Below, piece after piece: positions 24,465-33,120 of a DNA stretch of 64,000 bases. The position numbers and the translations under genes were made by a program. The stretch's first letter is position 1, and every line of letters starts with the position of its first letter. Source of the DNA: JAWKIW01 sp041394145 (GTDB lineage: Bacteria; Actinomycetota; Acidimicrobiia; Acidimicrobiales; Acidimicrobilacustridaceae); assembly GCA_041394145.1 (NCBI GenBank), contig JAWKIW010000005.1, positions 62,001 through 126,000 of the forward strand. The letters run 5' to 3'. Below the pieces are notes generated by a model. That model did not search any database. It was not told the DNA's origin and saw only the letters and a list, made by a program, of their open reading frames with translations.

Positions 24465-25244
24465 ATGGCCGACGACGGCGACGGCGTCCTGCACATCCTG
24501 GCGGTCGAGGACGACCCGACCGATCAGTCGTGGCTCATGATCCTGCTCGAGCAGTCGTCGGTGTGCCCGTACCACATCAGCTTCGCCCCGACGATGAGCG
24601 ACGCCGAGGTCTCGTTGTCGGTCGGCGAGGTCGACTGCGTGCTGCTCGACCTGTCCCTTCCCGACAGCTGGGGTCTCGAGTCGCTCAAGCGCATCCTCGC
24701 CGCCGATGCCTCGGTGCCGGTCGTGGTGGTGACGGGTCGGGACGACCACGGGTTGGGGCTGCAGGCGATCGAGCTCGGCGCCCACGACTACCTGAACAAG
24801 GCGAAGGTCACCGGCGACGCCGTGCTCGAAGCGGCCCAGTGGGCCACGGCCCGGGCCAAGGCGCTGCGGGCCCGGCAGAAGACGGAGTCGCCGCTGACGG
24901 CGCTGGCCGGCGCGTGGTGCACGGTCAACCACGAGGCCAAGGTCACCGCGGTCAACCCCGGCCTGCTGGCCCTGCTCGACGAGGCGTCGACCGACGTGAT
25001 CGACCGCCCGTTCGCCTCCCTGCTCGACGAGACCGCCCAGGCCTCGGTGATGCGGGTGCTCCACATGGTGATCTCGGCCAAGTCCGACGCCATGGCGACC
25101 CCCGCCACGCTGCGGGCGTCGGGCGGGCGCGAGGTGCCGGTCGTGCTCACGGCGGTCCGGGTCGTCGAGAAGCGCGGGCCCGACTCGCTCTTCATCGTCG
25201 CCGCCGAGCCGAAGCCGAGCCGAAGCCGGGCTGAGCCGGGCTGA
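24465..25244 (+). CDS. Response-regulator receiver protein with C-terminal PAS domain
   Basis: A 259-residue signalling protein. Receiver domain residues ~8-130: acidic pair AVEDDPTDQ, phospho-acceptor Asp62 in VLLDLSLPDSWG, VVVTGRDD and the Lys in YLNKAKV. Residues ~140-245 look like a PAS fold (AWCTVNHEAKVTAVNPGLLALLDEA). No output HTH, kinase or GGDEF domain follows, so it probably works by protein-protein contact. The last residues (PKPSRSRAEPG) are encoded by short tandem repeats that also supply the stop codon. No kinase is adjacent. Confidence 0.85.
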   Translation: MADDGDGVLHILAVEDDPTDQSWLMILLEQSSVCPYHISFAPTMSDAEVSLSVGEVDCVLLDLSLPDSWGLESLKRILAADASVPVVVVTGRDDHGLGLQAIELGAHDYLNKAKVTGDAVLEAAQWATARAKALRARQKTESPLTALAGAWCTVNHEAKVTAVNPGLLALLDEASTDVIDRPFASLLDETAQASVMRVLHMVISAKSDAMATPATLRASGGREVPVVLTAVRVVEKRGPDSLFIVAAEPKPSRSRAEPG

Positions 25245-25253
25245 GCCGGGCTG
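25224..25253. repeat. AGCCGGGCTG x3 tandem repeat
   Basis: Three perfect 10-bp copies, preceded by related GCCGAAGCCGA units, span the 3' end of the receiver-PAS gene; its TGA (25242-25244) forms at the junction of copies 2 and 3. Confidence 0.6.
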
Positions 25254-25289
25254 CGCCGCCGGGCCAGCGCTCCGCCGGGCTGTCCTCGG

Positions 25290-26507
25290 TCAGGTCAGCG
25301 CCGGCACCGACCCGGGCGGCCGGCGCCAGGAGTGCTTGGTGGCCCACACGAGCCAGGCGAGGCCCCCGGCCGGGATCTCGATCAGGTAGTCGAAGGCGCG
25401 GAACAAGAACACGGCGGCCAACGCCGACTCGGCCGGGACGCCGAAGGCGGTGAGCAGCCCGGCGTTGCCGGCCTCCACGAACCCCACCCCGCTCGGGGTG
25501 AGGGGGATGGCGGTCAGCAGCTCGCCGAAGGCGTACGCCGCCAGCACCCCGACCCAGGGCACCTCGTCGGCGGTGATGCCCACCGCCCGCAGGCAGGCCA
25601 GCTCCAGGAAGAACGAGGTCAGCTTGTACAGGGCCATCCAGATGGTGAGGCCCAGCCAGCGGCTCCTGATCAACAAGCGCGAGCGATGTCGGAACTCGAG
25701 GACCCGGTCGACCACGGCGTGGGACGGAGGTCGTCGCAGCACCCGCCGCCCGAGGTTGACCGGTCGCTCGGCGATCGTGCCGACCCGCACGGCCAGCTCC
25801 TCGCTGCGCATCACGGCGACGAAGGCGGCGACGGCGGCGAGCACGATGCCCACGCCGATGAACGAGGCGATCTCGAGGCCCTGGGCGCTGCGGCCGGCGA
25901 TGGTGAGCAGCAGGAGGGCGACGATCGGGAACGACAGCTTGGCGAAGACGTTCCAGACCCCCGAGACCAGCACGGACAGCGTGATCGACGCCGTGTCGAA
26001 CCCCCACGACAGCGCCTGGGCGAAGGTCGCACCGATGCCCACCGCGCCACCGAACGGCACGGCGTTGGCCACCGCCGAACCCGACAGGTTCATGACCGCG
26101 GCCTGGGGCATGCGCAGCCCGGGCAGGGCCTGGGTGAGCATCGCCCACACGGTGACGATGTTGACGAGCCAGAGCGCGGACAAGACGGTGATGGCGACGG
26201 CGTTCAGCTTGCGCAGCTCGGCGAGCACGGTGCCGTAGTCGGTGTTGAACGCCTTGGGGATCAAGAAGGCGAAGATGACGATCGTGACGGCGAGCGACAC
26301 CGTCGTCTCGAGGAGGCGCCGGGCCTTCGACTTGGCTCGCAGCTCGTCCTCGATGAGCTTCTCGGGCACGGCGAGGGCGTGGATGCCCTCCTCTTCGGCG
26401 AGCTCGCGCAGCTCGCGCTCGGTGAGGCCGTCGGCGAGGATGGGCTCGTCGACCTCGTTCCCGGGTCGGGCGTCGTCGGGGCCACCGACCGGCTCGGTCT
26501 CGGTCAC
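25290..26507 (-). CDS. Flippase-like / lysylphosphatidylglycerol synthase TM-domain protein
   Basis: A 405-residue integral membrane protein of the LPG_synthase_TM (UPF0104) family. A ~65-residue charged N-terminal segment (LTERELRELAEEEGIHAL) precedes eight or so helices; conserved elements are AVANAVPFGGAVGIGATFAQ (cf. family PxGG) and ELLTAIPLTPSGVGFVEAG (cf. PGGxGxxE). Family members move lipids or lipid-linked sugars and sit beside glycosyltransferases. GTG 26507 overlaps the stop of the PIG-L gene (GTGA), so it is the second gene of that operon, with a GT4 gene diverging on the other side: a small glycolipid locus. Confidence 0.85.
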   Translation of the reverse strand: MTETEPVGGPDDARPGNEVDEPILADGLTERELRELAEEEGIHALAVPEKLIEDELRAKSKARRLLETTVSLAVTIVIFAFLIPKAFNTDYGTVLAELRKLNAVAITVLSALWLVNIVTVWAMLTQALPGLRMPQAAVMNLSGSAVANAVPFGGAVGIGATFAQALSWGFDTASITLSVLVSGVWNVFAKLSFPIVALLLLTIAGRSAQGLEIASFIGVGIVLAAVAAFVAVMRSEELAVRVGTIAERPVNLGRRVLRRPPSHAVVDRVLEFRHRSRLLIRSRWLGLTIWMALYKLTSFFLELACLRAVGITADEVPWVGVLAAYAFGELLTAIPLTPSGVGFVEAGNAGLLTAFGVPAESALAAVFLFRAFDYLIEIPAGGLAWLVWATKHSWRRPPGSVPALT

Positions 26508-27346
26508 CCGCCGCTCCGCCGAACGTCGAGGCCGTCGAACACGTCGTGGGCGGCGATCCCCGCGGCGCGGCTGCGGTCGACGTACCACTCGGTGCCGAAG
26601 GCCAGCGCGAAGAGGTCTTCGGGCAGGGACAGGAAGGCGGCGAGGCTGCGCTGGGAGGCGACGTCGCTCGTGGCCTGGCTGGCGTGGGCTTCCATGGCGG
26701 CCCGCTTCTGTCCGAGGTGCGCCGAGACGTCGATCGCGTGGGTGAGCTCGGCCTCCGGCACGAACCAGTCGTCGAAGGAGTCGGGGGAGAACTCCGGCGG
26801 CAGGTCGAACCCGAGCGATCCGGCCAGCTCGATGCCCACGCGCAGGAGGTCCCGGCTGATGGTGGCCTCGAGCACGATCGGGGTGCCGGCCAGCCGGGCA
26901 GCCCGCCGTCCCACGAGGTGGACCTGCCGGTGGTCGGGGTGGCCGTAGCCGCCGTGCGGGTCGTAGGTCGTCACGACGTCGGCGTCCTCCTCGACGAGGA
27001 CGTCGCTGAGCCGGGCCGCGGCCTCCTCGACGTCGGCGGTGGCGAAGGCCGGCGGCGCTCCCGCCGGCAGGTCGGCTCCGTCGCCGGTGAGGCCGGAGTC
27101 GCCGTAGCCGAGGAAGACGAGCCGGTGCACGCCCAGGGTGGCGACCGAGCGCTCGGTCTCCGCCACCCGCCGGGCACCCAGCCCCCCGCCCTCGCGGTAC
27201 GCCGCACCGGCGTCACCGACCTCGCCACGGGTCGCCACCACGAGCACGACCCGGTCGCCGGCGGCTGCCGCCTTGGCCATCGTCCCGGCCGTGAACAGGG
27301 CCTCGTCGTCGGGATGGGCGTGGAAGGTGACCAGCGTGCGGGTCAT
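26504..27346 (-). CDS. PIG-L family deacetylase (LmbE/MshB-like)
   Basis: A 280-residue zinc-dependent N-acetylglucosaminyl deacetylase-like enzyme. The metal/catalytic motif HPDDE is at residues 11-15 (FHAHPDDEALF) and the second zinc motif GHPDH at 135-139; both are intact. Related enzymes are MshB and Mca of mycothiol metabolism and GlcNAc-PI deacetylases. ATG 27346 is preceded by AGGAGGGG. It is the first gene of an operon with a flippase-like membrane protein, and a GT4 gene starts 195 bp away in the opposite direction; deacetylation of a glycolipid intermediate is therefore as plausible as mycothiol work. Confidence 0.9.
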   Translation of the reverse strand: MTRTLVTFHAHPDDEALFTAGTMAKAAAAGDRVVLVVATRGEVGDAGAAYREGGGLGARRVAETERSVATLGVHRLVFLGYGDSGLTGDGADLPAGAPPAFATADVEEAAARLSDVLVEEDADVVTTYDPHGGYGHPDHRQVHLVGRRAARLAGTPIVLEATISRDLLRVGIELAGSLGFDLPPEFSPDSFDDWFVPEAELTHAIDVSAHLGQKRAAMEAHASQATSDVASQRSLAAFLSLPEDLFALAFGTEWYVDRSRAAGIAAHDVFDGLDVRRSGG

Positions 27347-27541
27347 GCCCCTCCTGTCGTGCTGCCGGACGTGGCGGCGGCGCAGGCCGGTCTGGTCCAC
27401 GGACCCGGCATCGCTGCCCTCCGGACGGCCACCCTAGTGAACCGTTCCCGTGGTGTCGCGCTGCGACCGGCGGTTCCCCGCCGAGGTCCCGGGCCGGTAC
27501 CGTTGTGTGGTCCGGTCCGCCGCCCGCCCACCGAGGTCGCG

Positions 27542-28687
27542 TTGCCCACCCCGAGCCCTGCGAACCTGAGGATCGGCCTGGTCACCGACTGCTACCTCCC
27601 CCAGGTGGGTGGCATCGAGATGCAGGTCCACGACCTGGCCCGACGCCTGCAGGCCGCCGGCCACGAGGTGGTGGTGATCACCCCGACGCCCGGTCCCGCC
27701 GAGGTCGAGGGGGTGCGGGTGCACCGGATGGAGGTGCCGCTCGCCCCCTTCAACATCCCGTTCACGCCGTCCACGTTCCGGTTGGTGAGCGACCTGCTCG
27801 ATCTCGAGCAGGTCGACGTGGCCCACTTCCACGGCGGCATCGTGTCGCCCGTCGCCTACATCGGGGCCAACGACGCCCAGCGGCGTGGCATCCCGAGCGT
27901 GGTCACCGTCCACTGCCTGTGGAGCTACGCGACGCCGGCGTTCCGGCTGCTGCAGAAGGCCGTGCGCTGGGGCGACTGGCCGGTGGTGTACTCGGCGGTC
28001 AGCGACGTGGCGGCCCGGCCGATCCGCGCCGCCGCCCCCGGGTGCGAGGTGCTCGTGCTCCCCAACGGCATCGACCACGACGACTGGTGCGTGCAGCCGG
28101 TGGCCCGCGACCCGCGGCGGGTCACGATCGTGTCGGTCATGCGGCTGGCACCGCGCAAGCGGCCGCTGCACCTGCTCAAGATGATGAAGCAGGTGCGCGA
28201 CCGGGTCCCGGCCGACATCGACGTGCGGCTGCTGGTCATCGGCGACGGTCCCGAGCGCTCGTCGCTCGAGAAGTACATCGCCGCCCAGGGCCTGGAGGGC
28301 GTCGTCGAGCTGGTGGGGCGCCGCACCCGCGAGGAGATCCGCGAGGTCTTCGCCGGCGCCGACGTCTTCGTCGCCCCCGCCAACCTGGAGTCGTTCGGCA
28401 TCGCCGCACTGGAGGCCCGCTGCGCCGGTCTCCCGGTGGTGGCCAAGTCCCGCACCGGCATCCGGGAGTTCGTCGAGCACGGCCAGGAGGGCCTGCTCGC
28501 CGACACCGACCGCGACATGGTCGACCAGCTCGTGCGGCTGGTCGTCGACGCCGAGCTGCGCGAGAAGATCACCACCTTCAACCGCGAGGTGCCGTCACCG
28601 GTCGACTGGACCGACGTCGTCGAGGCGAACGTGGCGGCCTACCGAGCTGCCATCGCGCGGGTGCGTCCCGCATCGGTCGACTCGTAG
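27542..28687 (+). CDS. Glycosyltransferase family 4 protein
   Basis: A 381-residue GT-B retaining glycosyltransferase. The acceptor half opens with IGLVTDCYLPQVGGIEMQVH (Gly-rich loop) and has VDVAHFHGGIVSP; the donor half has VSVMRLAPRKRPLHLLKMM, IGDGPERSSLEKYI, and the nucleotide-sugar site ESFGIAALEARCAGLPVVA. This resembles PimB/GDP-mannose-type enzymes more than MshA, whose N-terminal motif is absent. The start is TTG at 27542 with GAGG 5 nt upstream, chosen because the domain begins right after it. Divergent from the PIG-L/flippase operon. Confidence 0.9.
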   Translation: MPTPSPANLRIGLVTDCYLPQVGGIEMQVHDLARRLQAAGHEVVVITPTPGPAEVEGVRVHRMEVPLAPFNIPFTPSTFRLVSDLLDLEQVDVAHFHGGIVSPVAYIGANDAQRRGIPSVVTVHCLWSYATPAFRLLQKAVRWGDWPVVYSAVSDVAARPIRAAAPGCEVLVLPNGIDHDDWCVQPVARDPRRVTIVSVMRLAPRKRPLHLLKMMKQVRDRVPADIDVRLLVIGDGPERSSLEKYIAAQGLEGVVELVGRRTREEIREVFAGADVFVAPANLESFGIAALEARCAGLPVVAKSRTGIREFVEHGQEGLLADTDRDMVDQLVRLVVDAELREKITTFNREVPSPVDWTDVVEANVAAYRAAIARVRPASVDS

Positions 28688-28726
28688 GGCTCGACCCCGA
28701 CGATCCCGCCGAGCGGCGATGCCGCG

Positions 28727-30008
28727 TCAGACGGGGTCGATGCGCAGCACCTGGCCGGTGCCGGCCACCACCCACAGCTCGCCGTTGACGTCCTGGCCGA
28801 AGCCGGCGAGCGTGCCCGGTGGGACGCCCGGGCCGAGGCTGCGCTCGTCGGACGCCTTGGCGTTGGCGAGGCGCAGGCCTCGGATCTCGCCGGTGCAGCG
28901 GTCGCCGTAGACGTACGCCGGCGAGCGCCGGCAGGGCCGTGCCCTGGTACGGGAACCCGGCGACGGCGGCGCACTCGCCTCGATCGTGGTTGTACTCGAA
29001 GATCGGCGCGATGTGCCCGTCCGGCGCGGTCTGGCCGGGCAGGGGGCGGGAGCCGTCCATCGCGCCGGCCCCGAGGTTGGCGTCCCTGCCGGCCTGGCCA
29101 CCGAACCCGGGCAGCAGGTTGAGCTCCTCGACCTTGTCGCCGCTGTCGGTGACCCACAGGTCGCCGCTGGCCTTGTCGAACCCGAAGTGGGGGTTGCGCA
29201 CCCCGATCAGCCAGACCTCGGGGGCGCCCTGGCTGCCGTCGCGGTACGGGTTGGCGTCGGGGACGGCGTAGGGGATGTCGCCGAAGCCGCCCTCGGGATC
29301 GATCCGCAGGATCTTGCCGAGCAGGGACTTCGGGTCCTGGGCCGCGGCGGCGTTGCCCCCGTCGCCCACGCCGACGTAGAGGAACCCGTCCGGTCCCGCC
29401 GCCAGCTGGCCGCCCACCCGCTCGCGAGACGGCAGCGGGATGGTGAGCAGGTCGCGCCGCGACCTCGGGTCGACACGGTCGTCGTTCATGCGGTGCTCGA
29501 CCACGCGCAAGGCGCCGTCGGGGTCGACGAACGACAGGTACAGCTTGCGGCCGTCGGTGGAGAAGGCCATCCCCACCAGACCCCCGTCCCCGTCGGTGGA
29601 CACCTCCCGCGAGATGTCGAGGAGGTTCCCCCGCTCGACGAAGGCGTCGGTGCGCACCACGGTGAGGCCGTCGGGTCCCTTGACCGGGATCACGGTGAGC
29701 TTGCGCACCCGCCCGGGCCGCTCGGCGATGTACATGCCGGGGTCGCCCGATCGCGAGGTGATCACCGCCGGCTCGTCGACGCGGCCGATCTCGTCCAGCT
29801 TGACGACCACGCCCTCGAGGTTGGTCGGCCCGAAGGCCTCGGCCGGCAGGCTCGTCGGTGGCAGGGTCCCGCTGCCCTTCCTCGTGGTGGTCGTCCCGGA
29901 TCCGGCCGAGTCGCTCGGCCCGAACGAGCAGCCGGCGAGCAGCAGGCCGGCGGCGGCCGACGCTGCGGTCAGCACCCGGAGCCGGCGATGGCGGACCGTG
30001 CGGGTCAT
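28727..30008 (-). pseudogene. PQQ-dependent sugar dehydrogenase-like lipoprotein, one frameshift
   Basis: Soluble glucose/sorbosone dehydrogenase family beta-propeller, exported as a lipoprotein (lipobox AAGLLLAGC, ~20-28). The first ~360 residues read well: YIAERPGRVRKLTV, GGLVGMAFSTDGRKLYLSF, GPDGFLYVGVGDGGNAA, EVWLIGVRNPHFGFD, IFEYNHDRGECAAVAGFPYQG. Near 28916-28921 one base is missing; the adjacent frame continues exactly with YVYGDRCTGEIRGLRLANAK and ends GQVLRIDPV at 28727. Either a recent single-base knockout or a sequencing error. ATG 30008 overlaps the TesB stop (ATGA), so it is the second gene of that operon. The PQQ cofactor is inferred from family. Confidence 0.82.
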
Positions 30009-30859
30009 CGCACCACTCGCAGCAGCCCCTCCTGGACCACCGACACGGCGAGATCGCCCGCCTCGGTGAACATCAGTCCCCGCGACAGGCCCCGTCCCTC
30101 GTGCGCCGTCGGCGAGTCCTGGTCGTACAGGAGCCACTCGTCGGCGCGGAACGGGCGGTGGAACCACATGGCGTGATCGAGGCTAGCCATGAACAGCTGC
30201 TCCTCGAGGGCACCGAGGGCGTGGGGCAGCGTGGCGGTGTCGAGCACGGTCATGTCGGAGGCGTAGGTGACGACGCAGGCGTGCAGCACCGGATCGTCCG
30301 GCAGGATCCCGTCGGCCCGCAGCCAGATGCGCTGGCGCGGCTCGAGGGGCTCCTTGCGCTGCCCCGGCTCCCAGGTGCAGTTGCGGGTGTCGATCGGGCG
30401 GTCGCGGTGGTAGTCGTCGCCCATCATCTCGGCGAAGGGCTTCCACCGCTCCTTGAAGTCGGGGAGGGTGAGCGGTCCGGGCACGCCGTCGGGGAACGGG
30501 AGCTGGTGGTCGAAGCCCTCCTCGAACACGTGGAACGAGGCCTGCAGGTGGAAGATGGCCTTGCCGTGCTGGATGGCGACCACCCGGCGGGTGATGAACG
30601 AGCGCCCGTCCCGGATGCGCTCGACCTCGTAGAGGATCGGCACGTCGGTGTCGCCCGGTCGCAGGAAGTAGGCGTGCAGCGAGTGGACGTGGAACCCCTC
30701 GCCGACCGTGCGGGCCGCGGCCACCAGCGCCTGGCCGGCCACCTGGCCACCGAACACCCGCTGGCGCTTCACGGGCGGGCTGGAGCCCCGGAAGATGTTC
30801 ACCTCGATCGCCTCGAGGTCGAGCAGCACGATGAGGTCGTCGACGGCGGCCTGGCCCAT
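30005..30859 (-). CDS. tesB: Acyl-CoA thioesterase II
   Basis: A 284-residue double-hotdog thioesterase hydrolysing acyl-CoA to free acid and CoA. The N-terminal hotdog has FGGQVAGQALVAAARTV and VHSLHAYFLRPGDTDVPILY; the second hotdog has the catalytic SLDHAMWFHRPFRADEWLLY, with the Asp/Gln/Thr triad environment, and ends SRGLMFTEAGDLAVSVVQEG. Length is standard (~286). ATG 30859 is preferred over a GTG at 30916 because GAGGA lies 8-12 nt upstream and the alternative has no ribosome site. First gene of an operon with the PQQ-type dehydrogenase. Confidence 0.93.
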   Translation of the reverse strand: MGQAAVDDLIVLLDLEAIEVNIFRGSSPPVKRQRVFGGQVAGQALVAAARTVGEGFHVHSLHAYFLRPGDTDVPILYEVERIRDGRSFITRRVVAIQHGKAIFHLQASFHVFEEGFDHQLPFPDGVPGPLTLPDFKERWKPFAEMMGDDYHRDRPIDTRNCTWEPGQRKEPLEPRQRIWLRADGILPDDPVLHACVVTYASDMTVLDTATLPHALGALEEQLFMASLDHAMWFHRPFRADEWLLYDQDSPTAHEGRGLSRGLMFTEAGDLAVSVVQEGLLRVVR

Positions 30860-30982
30860 GCGGCCATCCTCGCAGACGGCCACCGACTCGTCGGTCGGCC
30901 CCGTCGGTGAGGACACCTGGAGGTCGGGGCACCCGATCGAGCACGGCTGCGCACGCCCGACGTCGCCGGTCGCCCGATCAGG

Positions 30983-31570
30983 TCACGCGTTGCGTGTGCG
31001 GATGCCGTCGAGGAACAGCCCGGCGACCTGGCGGGCAGCCTCGTCGTAGGAGAGGCCGAGGCCGCGCAGCACGGCCGGGTCCTGCAGCCGGTCGACGAGG
31101 CCCAGGATGGCCTCGGCCACGAGCCGGGGGTGGACCCGGCGGAAGGTGCCCTGGCGCACGCCGGTCTCGACGACCGCTTCGAGTCCGTCGGCGAACCGGC
31201 CGGCGAAGGTCGCCACCAGCGCCGCGGTGCGGGGGGTGGCCACCACGTCGGCGGTGAACGCGTCGGACAGGCCGGCGAAGCGAGCAGTGACCAGCGCCGC
31301 CGCAGCCTCGAGCTGGCGGGCCGGCGACCGGTGCCGGCCGATCTCGGCGAGGCGGTCGTCGAGGAACCGGCCGAGGCACTCGACGCGGCGCGACCAGGTC
31401 GGTCTGAGGGCGCCAGGTCGTAGGGGTCGGCGGCTGCAGCTGGGGCGGCCAATCGCCGACGGTCAGGTGGCGGAAGCCCTCGGCGAGGATCAGGCGCCTC
31501 GAAGGCGTCGAGGACGTCGGTCTGGCGGGGCCAGCCGTGCGGGTCCTGTCGGTTCCGGCGGCGGCTCCGG
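30983..31570 (-). pseudogene. TetR-family regulator remnant, frameshifted in the HTH half
   Basis: The last 87 residues are in one clean frame (VATPRTAALVATFAGRFADG ... YDEAARQVAGLFLDGIRTRN, stop at 30983), a typical TetR ligand domain. Upstream, pieces in other frames stitch to the DNA-binding domain: TDVLDAFE, LILAEGFRHLTVGD, TDLVA and RFLDDRLAEIGRHRSPA. About four to five indels are needed. It diverges from the AarF remnant, with an inverted-repeat operator between them, the classic regulator-target arrangement. Same defect style as the two following loci. Confidence 0.72.
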
Positions 31571-31622
31571 GAGGCCGTCAGATTGAAGCTCTGTAGCCGC
31601 TGCGCCACTTCACCGACGAGAT

Positions 31623-31652
31623 GCGGTACCAGAGTTTGCAATTCAGTACCGC
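31623..31652. promoter_or_regulatory. Inverted-repeat operator between TetR and AarF remnants
   Basis: GCGGTAC (31623-31629) and GTACCGC (31646-31652) are perfect inverted arms around a 16-nt AT-richer centre (AGAGTTTGCAATTCA), inside the divergent intergenic region; good size for a TetR dimer site. Confidence 0.6.
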
Positions 31653-31671
31653 TTTCGCCTGGCCTGCGCGC

Positions 31672-32882
31672 ATGGTGCAGCGCCTGGAGGACGCCCGCCG
31701 GATCGCCACGGCGGCGACCAGCGCTGGCCGGCGAGGCTGGCGGACGAGTCGTACTTGGCGTCGCCGCGGCAGTCGTTGGCGGCAGGTGTCGCCCGCGAGC
31801 TGCGGCACTACCATTCAGGCACCTCGGACAAAACCTGCAAGCTCGGCCGGATGGTGGCCTCGACGCCGGCGTTGTTCCCCACCCTTCTGGTCAGGGGTTA
31901 CGGGGCTGCCTCCGACGAGGAGACGAAGCAGCACCGCCAGCCCGCGTGCTGGAGGTCGTCCGAGGCCGACTCAGCGCTCCGCCCGACGAGCTGTTCGGCC
32001 GCTTCGATCGCCGAGCCGCTCGCACGTCGGCGTCGATCAGGCAGGTGCGCAAGCAGCCGCACGACGGTCGGAGATCGTGGTGGGAGTGCAACGCCAGGCA
32101 TCGCGGCGCGGATCCACACCGACCCTGCGGCTGCTGGCCGACGGGGAAGCGCGTCGCCGAAGCGGCAGCCGCCAGGCCCGGCTCGTCCAGCCCGGGCCAC
32201 GGTGGCCAGGAAAGCCGCCCACACGCTCGGCAACGAGCTGAAGGCTTCCATGGTCGAGGCCCGGGCCATGGAGGACGTGGCGGCTGCGCTGCGCGGACTT
32301 CGACGCCGCCGGCCGGGTCCACATCGGCCCGTGCACTGGCGCTGGACCGCGCGGGTGCTCACCATGGATACGTCGACGGCGTGCGGCTCGACGACGTCGT
32401 CGCCCTGCGAGGCTGTCGGCGTCGACGGGCCGGTGCTGAAGGTGGCGGTGCACAGCTGGCTGCTGAGGCACTCGTGCACGGCGTGTTCCACGGCAGTCTC
32501 CGCCGGCAACCTGCGGTGGACGGCGAGGACCGACCACCTTCTTGGACTTCGGCATCTGCGGCCGTCTCGCAACAGCGCGCGACAGCTGTTCGCGGCGCTG
32601 CCAGCGCTGCTGGCCCGCTGGGACGCTGGCCGGTCGGTGTTCACGCCGCTCGACGGCGACGCCCTCGACCCTGGACGCCATCACGGGCGACCTCGGCGCG
32701 ACCATCACGCCGGCGCTCGGCGCGCCGCTGCTGGACCCCGGGTCTCCGCTTGAACTTCGTGGAGGTGGTGCGGGTCGGTCTTCGCCACGTTGCTGCTGCC
32801 GAACGACCTGATCCTGGTGACCTGGCAGTTCTTCTACGTGGGCAGCACCAGCGCCCTGCTGGCGCCAGGTGGCATGCGCTGA
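31672..32882 (+). pseudogene. AarF/ABC1/UbiB-type atypical kinase, many frameshifts
   Basis: Three-frame stitching recovers the ABC1 kinase order: RLEDARRIATAA, ASPRQSLAAGVARELRHY, KTCKLGRMVASTPALFPTLL (cf. KLGQxxSxRxDLxP), VLEVVRGRLSAPPDELFGRF, RPGIAARIHTD, LGNELKASMVEARAMEDVAA, YVDGVRLDDVVAL, ALVHGVFHG, TTFLDFGICGRLATA (catalytic DFG), ITGDLGATITPALGAPLL and LPNDLILVTWQFFYV before a TGA at 32880-32882. The signature K-x-G-Q and A-rich loop are damaged by indels. Roughly one indel per 100 bp; I saw no nonsense codon inside stitched pieces, though stops are rare in any frame at this GC content. Confidence 0.78.
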
Positions 32883-33120
32883 GCACGACCCGGGCTGGTG
32901 GCCCAGGTCCTGGCGGCCACGGCCAGCGGTCGCCGGGCGAGCGGGTGGCTGGGCTGGCCAGGCCGGCCGGGCCGCACTGGCGGCGGGCGGCGGTTTCCGT
33001 GTGGCGATGATCACCCCGTGGGTCGGTTGATCTGGGCTGCTCACGGTCCTGGTATCGTGGTGTTCCCATCTGGACCGAGCAGCCGAGCAATCAGGCATCG
33101 GGCTGCGGTGAGGTGGTGAC

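Noticed and set aside
26504..28687. Mycothiol genes mshB and mshA
   Set aside because: The GT4 lacks the MshA N-terminal motif and the neighbours are flippase-like, so specific symbols are not justified.
31575..31617. tRNA-like D-arm sequence (GTGGCGCAGCGGCTA) on the minus strand
   Set aside because: No anticodon stem, T arm or acceptor stem can be formed around it; chance similarity in the TetR/AarF intergenic region.
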